Shown here: one piece after another, positions 12,801 through 25,800 of the stretch
Position numbering within the stretch: position 1 is the first letter of the stretch
Layout: the number at the start of each line of letters is the position of its first letter
Source: Toxoplasma gondii ME49
Lineage: Eukaryota > Apicomplexa > Conoidasida > Eucoccidiorida > Sarcocystidae
Assembly: GCF_000006565.2 (NCBI RefSeq)
Contig: NC_031479.1
Coordinates: 682,001-746,000, forward strand
Reading direction: 5' to 3'
DNA length: 64,000 nt
Notes under the pieces: model-generated
The model's input: the letters and a program-made list of their open reading frames with translations, nothing else
Told to the model about the DNA's origin: nothing
Database searches by the model: none
Program-made: the position numbers and the translations under genes

Positions 12801-15800
12801 CCCGCGGTTCTCCTTCTCTGCAACAGAACCTTCGGCTGTATGTCAACTGGACGTCACGTCTTGCCTGCTTTCAACATCGCGTTTCCTGTACCCGGTCGTT
12901 TTTGAAACGCTTTTCAACATCCTTCGTCCGTCGTTCTGTCTGTCTGTTCTAACCCCAGACCACAGAGCTTTCTGCCCTTTCTTTCCACTTGTTTCCTCTC
13001 TCCCTGTTCGTCTCTCCTTTGTTCATCTTCCCTTCCCCCAGTCTCCTTGTCTTCACCCCCCCTCTTCGTTTCTTTCTCCTCCTCGATTCGCCTCCCCTCT
13101 TGTTCTCCCTCTCTCCCCCCTCCGTCCTCTTCTCTGGTCCCCACGGTTCTTCTCCTTCCTTCGCCTTCCGTTGTTGTCTCCTTTTCTCCTTCTTTTCCCT
13201 GTCTCACATCTGCGAGAACAAAGTTGAGTTGCTCAGGCGTGAAGCCGTAGGTTTCCTCTTCAGGGCTAGCTGCGAGCGCCTCTCGTTGGTGCGCACTTGG
13301 CGCCGCAGGCGGCGCCGCTTGCGCGCTGCCCTCCTTTTTCTCTGCGACAGGGTCTCCCTTCTTCTCTGTCTCCTCGCCTGCGCCCGGCGACGCGCGCGCC
13401 ACAGGTCCAGGCATCCCTGACAGCGACTTTCCAGGAGCCTTTCCGCGTTCGTCTCTGCTCGTTCCTTCTCGCGAGAGTCGAGACGCCTGCGGCCGGGGAG
13501 CAACTTTGAAAGACACGTAGTCGTCGACCTCTTCGATCTTCAAGTTGGCCATGTCCGGGTCGTTGTACGGAATCGCCATCTTCCGGCTGCGCTCCTGACC
13601 ACAACAACGGTGCGCGGAGCCGGCGGGTGGGGGGCTCGGAACAGAAGTCGTGAAGGAGCGGCAGCTCGACAGGCAACTGTGGAAAAAGAGTCTCCACCGA
13701 GTGTGCAAAAGGCAACGGAGAAGCAGAGAAGAAAAGGAGAGAAGACAGACAGAAGAAAAGGGCAAAGATGGGCGGAAACGCGTGGACCCCAGGAAGAAGA
13801 CAACTCTTACCGCAGCAAGCATTTCTTTCTTTTTCGTGGCGTCTTCGTCGAAGGATCCTCCACCAGTGCGTGCGGCCAGCCCTCCGTCGGCCGAGCGCTG
13901 CATACAAAGAAGAAAACGGACGAGAAGCTCATGACTCTCGCACTCGACACCGAAGAAAGCGCTTCGCAGTTGACGTCAAACTGACCTCCTGAGGCAGGAC
14001 ATCTGTGAGGCACATCCCAGACAGAAAAGGATTCTTCAGCGTCTCATCTGCCCGAATCACGAGGACAACGCGTGAGTTCGCAACAGCAAACCTGGTTTAG
14101 AAGCACACAGTCTGCACAACCAAGCAACGGAATGCATCTCGTAGCGTGACCTGCGAAGGCGAGAAGACTTTAACCTCTGCACGACGTCTGCACGATTAGC
14201 GAGCTGCTTCCTTCAACGCTACTCACAAACTGTCACTGAATGCTTCTATTTCCAGAACTCCAGTCACAGGCATAAACGAAAGAAACAAAGTGGAGAAAAG
14301 CGGGCTTACACGAGCGTTCTCCGCATCCTCAATGAGGACTTCTTCCAGCATCTGAAGACGAAATGTTTCCAGGGACTGCAGACAAGGCAGAAAGCGGAAA
14401 TGTTTCTTAACTTGGAGAAGCCATGAAGCTCCGCAGGAACGTTCACCGAACACCTTCACTCCCCGACACGAACAGAAGAAAGACTTTCACACAGAAAAGG
14501 CACTCGTTTTATTTGTGCATGCGGGCAGAGTAAAGTGGAAACCGAAGTTCTGTGAATCCAGTTACTGGAGATTCCATGTCTTCGACGATCTGCTTCGCCA
14601 ACAGAGAAACACGCACCATCAAGTCCGACACAGTGTCTGTACAGTGTGTTCCTTCGACTGAGATGCAGCCAGCCAGCATGTCGATGCCACTGCTGAAGGA
14701 GAAACGATCTCACTCTCCCTCCACCACCAAAGCTTATGGTCTCGCTGTTTTTAAGTTCTTGCATACGCTTTTGCCTGCTCGCGGGAGTTGAACGGGACCA
14801 TAAATTCTCTGTGTGGACCGCGAGCTCTCGGCGACGAACACCGTGCATGCAACATCGTGTCCTCCACTTACCTCGGCGCGTTCGCGGCTGTCTAGCCACG
14901 GTAAAAGAGGGTTTAGTGTGATGTATGCCATGCCCACGTCGACATTCGATTCTCCGCCAATGCCCTGTGTCCGGTCTTGAATTTTTACTTCGAGAAACGA
15001 GTGGTGTTGCATGCGTTTGGGGAGAGACACAGACACTGTAAACTCCTCCAAAAAATTCCAGTTTCCCCCCTCTCCAGTCCTGGGCGCCGACGACTCCTGC
15101 GACCACAGAGGCTCTGCGGTGTTCTCCACATCGCGGCCGAAACAGACCTGAAGAAGGAGGGAGACGCACAGCCGGTGAAAGCAGAGAGGGCCAGCCAAAG
15201 GATGCGAGGACGCAGAGAAGAAAAGGCGAGGAAGAAGACGCGAGAATGAGTCGGACGGCGAAGAAAGAGGAGACGGCGAGGACGCAGACACGAAGAGAAG
15301 AAGAGAAACACGGCCAGGGAAAGAAAGGAAGAGGAAGAAGCGGAACAGACAAGAGAGAGGGAAGAGTGTGAATCCAAGAAAAAAGGATCACGAACACCAT
15401 CTGAAGAGGAACGACCCGGAAGAGAGGCAACACAGCGGGAGGAGATGCACGAGGTGATGCAGATCTGAAGAGAGAAGAAGACACAGGACGCGAGATGGCC
15501 CACTCTCTGGTCCTTGCCTGACCGCCGACCCGTCGTTTTCTCATGAACGAAAGTCCCCACAAACTGCAAGTGCCTTCCTCGTTTCTTACCGTGACAAATG
15601 GCTGCGTGATGGGTTTGAACAGGCGGACGCCGACAAGGAAAAGTCGAATGTTGCCTTCCTTCGTCGAAGGCCGAATGTCGTCATAGAAAGGGTACGTGTC
15701 GTCTTCGGCTTTTTCCGCAGGCACCAATTCAAACGCCACCAACACGCGCGCTTTGCATCGAGGATACGCCTTCGAGTGAAGCTGCAGCCACACAGGCGCC

Positions 15801-16611
15801 TTGGTCCACTCTTTCGGGACCTTCTGAATTGGATACCTGCAAATACAGAAGAACGCATCTCCGACTGTCGCCTGGAAGAGAGCGAAACGAAACCCCCTCA
15901 GAAACAAATACTCGCGTTCGCACGCACATGCATATACATGTTCGTATACATACACATATTGATATATATATATATATATATATATAACTATTTACATCGA
16001 AAGACGAGCAGATCGATTGGTGAGAGTTCGACAGGGACTCATGCAGCTGTCGGGAGATATAGAAAGAGTTAGAGAGACACAGATACAGCCAGATACGCAT
16101 AGATTAGACACATAGAGATATAGATGGATATGGAGAGATTTAGGTAGACAGGACGAGAACTACAGACACAAACACCGGAAGAGAGCTCCAGAGATGCACA
16201 GATTGATAGAAAGACGAAGAAAAACGGCAACAAGTAGACACAGAGAGTGAGAGAAGGATACACACAGCAATACAGACAGAGAGACGCAGGCAGACATCGA
16301 TTATGAATACACAGATTTATAGAGGCTTCTCGACTGAGTGAGAAATTAATAAAGGGATGCGTGCAAGCCCAGCTCAAGAGTGTACGCCGAAACTCGTTTC
16401 TGTGTACGACACGTACTGAACAGAGCCGAGGACGACGTCCGACGATAGGAGGGAGTTCGATTCCGAGATGACCTCCACCTGCACAGAACAAGTGAAACAT
16501 TCAACTGTTCTCTGCATGCGGAAGGAAACGAAATCGCAGATTCACACACGACACGGTATGCTGCCCCAAGCAACACCCAAGGCTCCCCGTCCTCTGCAGA
16601 TACGAAGACGT

Positions 16612-16643
<32 letters not shown>

Positions 16644-19600
16644 CGTAAATACATAGATAACGGTCTCCCGACGTATGTATATATATATATATATATATGG
16701 CAATGTGCAAGACACAGATAGTAGCAGTACATAGCAGAGTACAAGCGCCAATATGTTGTTTCTGCGTCTCAATGACTTTGGAAGTTTGCACCTGTGTGTC
16801 TCTGCTTCTCGAATACTCGCTTACATTGATATCTGGGGCAAGGCTGATGTTTTCTGGGAGGCGAATTTCGATCTCGTAAGCTTCATAGTAGGATGGGTTC
16901 AGTGTTTGTCGAATTGTGGACGTCCTCAGAGTCTTGCTCGCCAGTTCCACCTGAGAGGAAACGGAAGGCTTTTTTTCGCACGTTTTCTTCAGAGACTGGA
17001 ACGAAGCACAGCCACGCTTCGATTTCTCGTTTCGTGAAAAAAGTAGCCCCCCAATTTGTCTCGCGATCACGAGAAAGACCTGCTTTTCTCGCGGCTTGAA
17101 CAGGAAAACACTGGATCGCACGGTTGAAACCAGTCGCTCGGAAACCCAAGATCCCCAGCGAGAAACACGCTGACCGCCTCTCGGCTTCCTCAGGCGCTTC
17201 CTGCTTCCGCGTTCCCCGCATCTCAGCGCCGGCTAGAAGACCGACGCAAGGCGAGGGCCGCATGTTTTGAGCCTGCATGCGCCAGCCCTCGAGAACCTTC
17301 TGTCGTGCATGTCTATCGTTTCTGGCGAGAACCGCTGGTGGTTGCTCTCTGCACCTCCAAGGCAACAACTGAAGCAAGACTCGCAGGTTCACATCAAAGT
17401 GTGGGCGACCTGTGAACGGGTGCGACACGAGAGCGCGGGAGATCCCCAGAGAGTTGCAAGCAGAGAAAGCCATCTTTTTGGGGTCCTCGTTGCTTCGCTG
17501 TACCGCCTGCAGTGCCACGATCCATCCAGGCAAGCACTGGGGAAGAAAGCAGCAACTCGGTGCAGAAAACGACCTCAGAATGTGCCGTCTGCATGCAGAG
17601 CTCGATACGTTTCAAGCTGTGTCGGCATGAAAGGAAACGGAAATTGGACTGGTGAAAAAATCGGCCATACTTGGATGTAGGGATCCGGAAACACGTCGTA
17701 GCCGACAGCTGGGAGATGAAGGCCTTCGTAGATGAGAGCTCGAAAGTAAAACCTGGCCACATCAGACACCGCGAAAAAGGTCTTGATTGCCGTGCATCCG
17801 ATCTGGCACTCGAACATGGAGAAGGCATTCCGAATGCGCTTTTGAAAAAGAGTGGTGTGTTTCGTTTTCGCAGAGAAAACATGTCCAGAGAGACGCGGAA
17901 CTATCCAACATTTCGATGTCAAGCCATCCACCCTAATTCATCATGAACCCCGATGGCATACACAGACGCTTTCCCTACTGTCACAGATATCTACAGAGCC
18001 CAGAGATGTACATAGACCTTCTGATTTGCTGTATATGATCACGTAGCTACGCAGACACAAATGTCGCTGCATTTCGACCTGAAAGAAGTTGTAGGGACAG
18101 ATTTTGAGATTGATGATACATGTTAACAGGCTAATAGATACAGACACACATATAGACAAAGACGCACAGTGAGATACAGATACACAAAGAGATATCGATA
18201 TACAATGAGACACATCGAAGACAGATATCGCTATTGAGAGACGTGGTTCGACAGCGAACTGTAGAGACAGAGATGGCTGTAGTGCCGCAGGTTGTCTCCG
18301 TTTCGCAGAGACAAATCCAGTGCTGGTTCGCAGATTTCGCCCCGGGCGATCACGTCGACACGGCGTTTTCTCTCACTCGGTCAGGCGCGGATTCTTCCTC
18401 TGTTACCTGGCGAGTTTGTACTCCAGTCTGGGGGCGCGCTGCTTCCCTGCCTTCGTCGGAAACATCTCCATGCCCAGGAGGACGGAGAACATGTCGGTGC
18501 CGGATCCGTCAAGAGAGCGGAGGCTGTACCACTGCGGCTTCCCGTTCTGAAATTGCCTCGAGTCGTAAGGAATGCGCACCCAGGCCAGACGCGTCCAGGG
18601 GGTCTCGGCAGGCTCTGGCGTATTCTGCGTCGCCGTCGGACTTCCCCCCCATCCAGAGAACCAGTTCGAGATATCTGCAATGCCCGCAGCCACGGTCGTC
18701 GCGGGTGGAGAGCAGACGTACATCATCACATCCCACACCTGGACTTCGTCGACTGAAGGAAACAGGACAAGCAGTGAGCAGGGAGAAAGCAGAAAGGGGA
18801 TGGCGCACGGGGCAGACAGCTGCGACTTCACAGAACGAAGGGGAGAAAACAGAAAACGACCTGGCAAAGAAGAGGACAACGGACACACTGGGGGAGAGGC
18901 ACCTGACCTTTCTACGTTTTGCGGCGTTTCAAAGCGGACAAACGCCGGCGCGAGAGGCAAGAGGTGAGGGGAAGCGAGAGGAGAAAGAGTGAAGGAGAAA
19001 CGATGCATGCACGTCGGAGAGACGAAGAAGAGTGAGATGTAAGAGACGGATCATCCGAGAGGACGGGAAATTGAGAAAAGACGAGAAACCGGAGAGAATC
19101 CAAACAACACGCGCCTTGGGACTGAGTTCTCGATTTACTTCGATATTCTCTCGAGCAAGAAGCAGACGAATTCGTGTTTCGTCCATCTGAGCTGTCTGTC
19201 CTGTCAAGGTTTTCATGCCTCTGTCCGCACCACAAGGCAAAGACTTTCAGTTCTCTCCCCTTGCACGCGAAAAAGACTCCTCTCTCTCTCTCAGGCATCA
19301 AAGATACTCATTCACACAATGGGGAAAAGAGATTCGCATGTCTCACCTAGACCGCTTTTACCCAACATGGTCGAAGGAGATGCAGTTTATTGTATCATCT
19401 AATGAAGTGGATTCTATGAGCGTACGAGGACACGGATATCTCATCTTGTGACCGCGTTTCTTTCCCCAATAGTACAACGATGATCACTTCCGATTCTGTG
19501 ACGTTTTGTGGCAAAGATGGAAAATGCTTTTTTTTCTAACCAGGAGCGAAGATTTTCATCTCGGGGAGACGTCCGAGGTTGTCTCCGATCACGTAAGTCC

Positions 19601-22600
19601 CCAGTGCATTTGCCTCTAGAGATGCCGTCTTGATGACATGAGGCCCGAAAGCAATTTCGATTCTCAACTCAGATGTGTAGCCTGTGGCGCTAGTCATTTC
19701 GTACAGGTCCAGCCACCATACGCACTCCTGAAAAGCCAAAAGCGCACAGTTTCCTTCTCTAAAAAGAACACGCAGATCTACAGCTCTTAAAGTGCACCCT
19801 AGCAGCCTGAACAGGTAGATCCAGACAAAAACTCGATGGATCTCGACGCAGCTAAGCACACGGAGACAGGACTGGAAACAGGCAGCTCCATACAGGAAGA
19901 TGTGGTACGCTTGGTAGAGATCGATCGAGGTACGCATAGACACAGAGAGACGTCGCAGAAAAGATTCAGAAAGTAAACTGATTTAAGGAAACGGAGATGG
20001 AACGAGGCAGATGTACCCACATACAGATTTACGCAAGTCATACTGACAAAAAGATATAGGCATTCCTAAGACACACACACCAAACACGTTTGTATCACCA
20101 TATGGAAAACCAATTGCTGTCTACAAGTCCACGATCCAAATTGTACGAAGACATATGCATTTATGCTGGGGAGATCTGCACCCGAGAGACACCCGTCTTT
20201 CACATGAATACATACATATGTATATATGTGTATCTATGTGTCTCTGTATGTAAATATTGCTTTTCTTTCATTGCCTCTGCAGGCAGACCTGAGTTGCAGG
20301 ATCGGGGATAGGTCGAGCCGACCGAACACCGAGAGGCAGGGGCGTTTGGACTTTGGCCGTAGAAGCACTCAACAGAATTCTTCCGCCGTACGCAATCGGT
20401 TCCCTCAGTTCTGCGCTGGCCATCATATCCGTCACTGCTCCCAAGAGGCCTGTGCAAGTGAAAAACACAACATGCCTTTCAGAACAAGCGGATCCCCACT
20501 TCACAACGCAAAAATGCATGTGTCGCTTCCTCAGTTTCTCTGATGTCCACCACCCTGCTGCGGGCTCCGATTCTGCTGTGCCTTTCTCGAGCGGCAAGTG
20601 AAGTACCCTCGGGCCAGGGTGCCCCCCGTACGGTTCCGATTTGACTTCTCAAAGCAGGGCAGAGTATATCTTGAAAAGGACTATCTCTAGAACGGCCTTT
20701 CGTTGAAAAAGATTTCTTGTATATACAGGACGATCTAAAGCAACACGCGTCTCTAAAAGCGATAGGCTTCCCTGAAAGCGGCAGGTATCTCCAAAGGCGA
20801 CAGGCTTCTCTGAAAGAGCGATGGGCGGAAGACAAAAACATGTCTCGGAAAGGGCATCCGTAAAAAGGGTATACGGTCTTGTTTGTGCGTCTTTCCTTCG
20901 TTTCTGTGTGCGTCTCGGAGACCACTACCCCCCCTAGTCGCAGATCTACTCAGGTCGGCTCGCGTGCACTCCGCATTTAGAGCGGTCGCCTCGGCGTCTT
21001 CGTTACCTTCGGCGGGCGGCCTCCAGTAGAAGTTGAACCACCGCGGAGGCAAGTCGTTCTTGATGAGTTGGAAGTAATCCAAGACAACCGTCCCCATCAG
21101 CGTTCCTGCAGCTGTTGACGAGTCTTGCCCATTCCAGAGTTCGACGAGGACGTTGCCATCGAAACAGGGAACGCATGCAGGGATGGAAATGGAGGCCAAC
21201 CAGTCTGGATTCGAGTCCGGAAGCGGACGCGTCTGCAACTCTGCGCCGCCATGTTTCACCTGAGACCAAAAACAGCGTTTTCAAGAACACCGTAAAACTG
21301 CGACCGAGAAAAACGCATCCCTTGTCGAAGAAAACTGGGGTACCGGTCGGAAATTGCACGACACCCTGTGCTTACACTCAGGCGTCGTTCAACGCACTCG
21401 GTGAATATTTGCACAAGGACATACAGATATATGTATATATGTGTCTGTTGACATTCGGTCTCTATCTCCACAAATATGTGTCTGGATCTCTACCAATAGA
21501 GATTCGTATGCACATACGTATATATATAGATATATATATGTACATATATGAAACCACGAATACATCATTAATGCGCAAATACACACACTATACAAATATA
21601 TATATATATATATATACACATATGTACATACGTAAAAACACGCATACATCATGCGCATATACACATATTCTACGAATATAAATATGTATATATATATATA
21701 TATATATGCATGAAAGAGTGTCAAATTTGCGCGCACCTTGACGTAGGGCTCGAGGACGGTAGAGAATTGTCCTGCGACGCTAGGGATGTCTTGGCCTTTG
21801 AAGATGTTGACAGAAAGACTGTAGTGTGTGAGCTTAACATTTACATCGGTGCTGGTTCGTTCGCCTTCGTTTACAACGCAGACGGTCTCGTCCACGACAG
21901 GCATGGCGTCGCCGGGACCGAAGACTCCAACTGTGATGAGGAGGAGACCCTGGAACGCACAGAATCACACCAATTGTTTAAATGAGGCAAACCGACATGC
22001 ACGGAGACGCGCAGAGCATGCATAGAGATGTACAGCTGATGATGCAGTAGAGCCACCGGCAAGGCCAACCTCACACCACGGCAGGCACTGAGAACCTCAA
22101 GCTAGAGGACGACTGTTCTGTATCTACAATACAGAAAGACAGAGAAAGGTAGACGGCGAAGATTAGAGAGAATGTTCCGAGGTGGAGAGTGAAGTCTAAT
22201 CTCTCAAAGACAGAGACAGAGAGTGGCATAGTGACACAGAGAGAGGAAAGATAGATACACAGGTCGATTGAGATGCTGCGACAGACCGTGAGGGAGATAG
22301 AGGCAGAATCTCGTGACAGAGATATGAAAGTGGAAACATACGGAGACGGAAACAGATAAAAACAGAAAGAGAGGAAGGCAGAAAGACTGAAACGCGTGGA
22401 AGAAGGCGAGTGGGGAGTCTCCAAGAAGAAGAGACACGCGTTTCAACTTGAGGTTCTCGTATACAGAAGGGGCTTACAGTCTCATCCTGAGGCTGGTCGA
22501 GATTGCGAAGCGTCACCCATTGCCGGTAGATCCAGTGTTGGCTTTTGGTGTAGACGTAGGCGAAACTGAAGACGTATTTTCCGATCACGGCGCTCTGCAA

Positions 22601-22882
22601 GCCTACCCCGCCGATGAGCATGTATTTATGCAAGACTGCAACTTCCACGTAACTTCTCGCGAACTCGTCCGGCGTCAAGTAAGCGGTGAAGTTGAAGGAC
22701 GTGTTGAAAGTAGCCGATACCACCTGCGTCTTTTGAATCGTTGTCTTTGTCACTCCGTTCACAGTCACCTCGATGTACGGATTAGGCACGATTTCCTTTT
22801 CTCCAGCAGCCTCTCGAAATGAGAGATCCTTCACCTCGTGCAAGTCCACCTTGATATTGTACTGGATCGCCTTCGCCGCCAT
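7838..22882 (-). CDS. FER1: Ferlin: multi-C2-domain membrane protein with C-terminal anchor
   Basis: I threaded 25 exons with consistent phases into about 1536 aa: 22882-22478, 21949-21737, 21259-21007, 20449-20289, 19727-19541, 18752-18407, 18078-18051, 17838-17671, 16950-16825, 16478-16413, 15871-15590, 15147-14872, 14774-14767, 14692-14566, 14375-14310, 13988-13944, 13897-13811, 13594-13208, 12433-12326, 11835-11706, 11309-11068, 10588-10458, 9534-9399, 8794-8472, 8147-7838. The ATG at 22882 has context AAGATGG. Five to seven C2-like units are visible: residues 1-135; about 136-290; the unit around 'RALIYEGLHLPAVGYD...DPYIQ' (532-650); the NWNFLEEFTVSVSL unit (about 750-830); about 1140-1280, ending GRTYLDVEDRFFN; and about 1320-1433. 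The ferlin signatures SHGSLRGFFEIM and DEYQLRVVIWRVKAVP precede the last C2. A single helix (VWMTVAGIIALVIFVMFLL) ends the protein, so the bulk faces the cytosol. Ferlins drive Ca2+-dependent membrane fusion; in Toxoplasma they act in microneme or rhoptry secretion. The least certain parts are the 28-nt and 8-nt exons. FER1 rather than FER2 is inferred from the AP2 neighbour. Confidence 0.85.
9839..11530. repeat. TA and CTAT microsatellites in ferlin introns
   Basis: Pure TA runs lie at 9839-9870 and 10765-10789. A CTAT run (about 10943-10970) passes through TATATA into GATAGATA (to about 10989), which makes it self-complementary. An interrupted TA/CATA tract spans about 11450-11530. All fall in introns of the ferlin gene, outside every exon in the model. 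Confidence 0.9.
12975..13203. repeat. Strand-biased pyrimidine/purine tract in a ferlin intron
   Basis: The plus strand is almost entirely C and T over roughly 230 bases, so the transcribed RNA of the minus-strand ferlin is purine-rich here. It starts right after the GTGAGAC donor at 13207. Read in the frame of the preceding exon, it has no stop for about 97 codons and would encode a Glu/Arg/Lys/Gly-rich low-complexity chain. Confidence 0.75.
15962..16698. repeat. TA microsatellites in ferlin introns (15962-15986, 16615-16642, 16677-16698)
   Basis: Three uninterrupted TA runs of about 22-28 bases lie in the introns flanking the 16478-16413 exon. A degenerate GATA/GACA-rich stretch (16070-16330) sits between the first and second runs. 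Confidence 0.9.
21597..21708. repeat. TA microsatellites in a ferlin intron
   Basis: TA runs at about 21597-21617 and 21686-21707 are separated by CATA/CACA-rich sequence. They lie just downstream, in transcript sense, of the exon ending at 21737. Confidence 0.85.
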
Positions 22883-25800
22883 CTTCAGAAACGAGGACGA
22901 GACGAACGGAGAAAAACCGCAAGCCGAAGAATGCGAACTCCAAACGGAGTTACGACCGACCCAGGGCAAGAAACGACGTAAGACGGAGACAAAGAAGTGG
23001 AGAAAACGAGAGATAGAGAGGTGCACATCGATCTTGAGACAGAGATCTAGAAGGTGATGCAGAACGGCAGCGCGAGCGATTTGAGGAGGTGATCGGTAAA
23101 CGGGGCTGAGGAGAGAGCAAGAAATGAAATTCGTGGTAAAAGCGGGGGGAGAAAACGAAAAGAGGCACGACGACCGTGAGACCGAGATCACAGCGAGAGC
23201 CGCAGCGGGGAACCCCAGATTCGATTGAGAAGAGCAAAGCAAGGAAAGTCGCTCGGAACACGAGGGGAAGCAAAACAATGTGGAGGGGAGAAGAGAAAAA
23301 GAACGACGCAGAAGAGACACCTCAACGAGCGGAGATGGCGGCAGAGAAAGGCCCAGAAAAGAAAGAAACGCGAAGAAAGGGAACGGCAATCAGAGATCAG
23401 TCGTTTGGGGCTTTGAGGCCGCGTCGAAGAAAGACTAATGACAGAAGCGAGAAAGTGTTTACCGACTGGACTCTCTGTGTGGAGAGCTGGCGCATTTCAT
23501 GTTTTCGAAAAGTGGACGCGGGGGGGAGGTCGGAGGCGTGTCTCCCCGTCTCGCCCCCCCAGTGTGTCTCTTTCTGTGCAGCTGGAAAGAGGAAACCGCT
23601 CGACAAAGGAGGCCGAGGCTATCGAGCAGTTGAACGCAGATCCCAGGGACGAGCACCGGAGAGCAAAGAGTCGCGTCTTTGACAAGAGTGAAAGGAGGTT
23701 GCATGGCTTTCCTACAGGTGAAAATCCGAAACAGTGAGAGTTCGTAAACTCCTTGGAGACAAAGGCGCCTGTTGAAGGCGGAACGAGAAGCAGAAGTGCG
23801 GGGTTCGGCGTTTTCCTACAGGAAGAGTTGAAAAAAGTGAGGAACGAACACGGGGAACGAGAGGAGCAGTCGTCTCAGACGTCGGCGGCTCCAGACTGCC
23901 ACGGAAAACGTCTCTGCTGCAGCGAGAGAGAGACGAGGGAAAATTCTCTGGAGTATAGAAGACAGTCTTCAATGCTACAGCCTCCTGTCGGCCGCAGGCT
24001 GCTTCGTAGTCTTGTGCGCAGGCATCCAGATGACTCGAGGACGCAAGACTGTGTACAGCTGGAGCCGTTACCTAGTTGTCGCTCGAGGAAAGAGCAGAGA
24101 ATACGGCGACGAAGTGGAAAGGGAATCGAAGTGGAGACAAGGAAACGAAGAAAACCGAACACGAGACAAGAGAAAAGACGGGGAAAATCCAAGGGCGAGA
24201 GGGGCGAAACACAGTTGCCCTCTCGCCGTTGAGAAGGTATAAAACTAAACCAGACATCGCCGCGGCAGCTCCGTCACCACCACTCCATTTACACAGTCCT
24301 CGCGTCTGCATGTAATTGAAAGGACACAATAACGCGCGAGAGGCAAGAAAAAAGCGGTGAAAAGGGGGGGGCAAACAAAGACGGAAACCCGATCCAGAGA
24401 GGAAAGAAAAGGAAACTGGAAACGCGGCCACAGATGGCAAGAGGAAAAAATGCGCGGGAGACAGGACTCGCTCTGCGCAGGGAAACTCGACCGCAGCAAC
24501 AGAGGTGGGGGAAAGCAGCAGACAGAAAAAGATGGGAAAAAATCTCGTGATGGTCGGTTTTCTCCCTACCGGCGACTCCGGAGCCCTGAAACAGCGAAGC
24601 TTCTGACGAATTACCGGATACAGAGAGGCAACCACTGAGGTGCGTGTACACAGCGAACTTGCCTCTCGAAGAAAGCACCTCGCAGAAAAGACAAAGCGCA
24701 GACAGCAAGGAAAGGATACCCGAGGAATACTAGGAAACACAAAGGCAAGCATGCAAAGCAGACTCGGCACAGGCTAAATGGGGAGAACGGAGCTGAAGAG
24801 GGGCGGATGCGGCGGATCTTTTGCGGGAAGAATCTGACAAAGCAAGAAAATTGAAAAACGAAAGAGGAGAACGCAGGTTCCGTAAACGCAGGAGACATGC
24901 AGCAACACTTCAATGCCGCACCCTCCTAGCAACTGCAATGCCCGAGTGTCGCGAAACGGAAATATTGGAAATTACGTGAAAAATAGAAAAGTGAGTTGTT
25001 TCTGAGGCACACAAATTGACGAACGCGTGCAGTCATGAAGACGAGGAGAAGGAGAAAGCGAAAACATCCCAAAAGAAGTTGAAGTTTCACGCCCCTGTAC
25101 AATGCAGCAGAATCGAAATGCTGGCTGCGCATCGAGACACGTTTTCTCACGCGTTTCGGAGGGACAAAGACTTTGGAAAGAGATTCCGGAAAAGTTCGAC
25201 GGGCAGTGAAACGTGAGTCCCGTTGACTCAGCAGGGAAATACCTCGATGCGACGTTCAGGGGTGCGACTTCCAGAAAAAAACGCACAGTAATTGACGTCG
25301 ATAATGATCTGGACCGACACACTTTTCGAGAGCTGGACGCGGGGCTTACTGCATGCGCAGAGTGCGAGACGAAAAGAAACTGTCCATTACACAGGATTTG
25401 CAAGTTAGCGTTTCAAACCGAACCTCCCATTTTCTTGTTCGTGTCGGTCGTTTTGCCGTACAGAAGAGCTGAGGAGTTACAGTTTACTTCAGGTAGCCGT
25501 TTATGTTCTGAGCAAAGTTAGCAAATATTGTGGGCAGCTAGCCCTTTTTACAAGAAACATCACTGTCTTGTCGACACAGCTACCAGAGGATTGTTGGCGT
25601 CAAGCTCAGTGTACAGAAGCAGAAACGTGTAAACCCGAAGGCTGGAAGGGTGTACGGTGATACGTCGAGTTCCTCCCTCTGTGTGATGCTGGGTGCCGTT
25701 TGTTGTTCGCCGAGAAATCGGAGCGCGAAGTTCTTTGTGATCGGGGTAACCTCCACGAGGCTCCAACAGCTGAAATAGAAATAATTTCTTTTTTTGGAAG

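Noticed and set aside
12914..13903. 329-codon open frame on the minus strand
   Set aside because: Its middle is the ferlin exon 13594-13208. The ends run into introns (leader-like sequence before the acceptor and the purine-rich intron after the donor).
14456..15955. 499-codon open frame on the minus strand
   Set aside because: It joins several ferlin exons in different frames across introns. The Cys/Ser/Phe/Arg-rich stretches are translated intron sequence, while the true ferlin frames lie in the individual exons.
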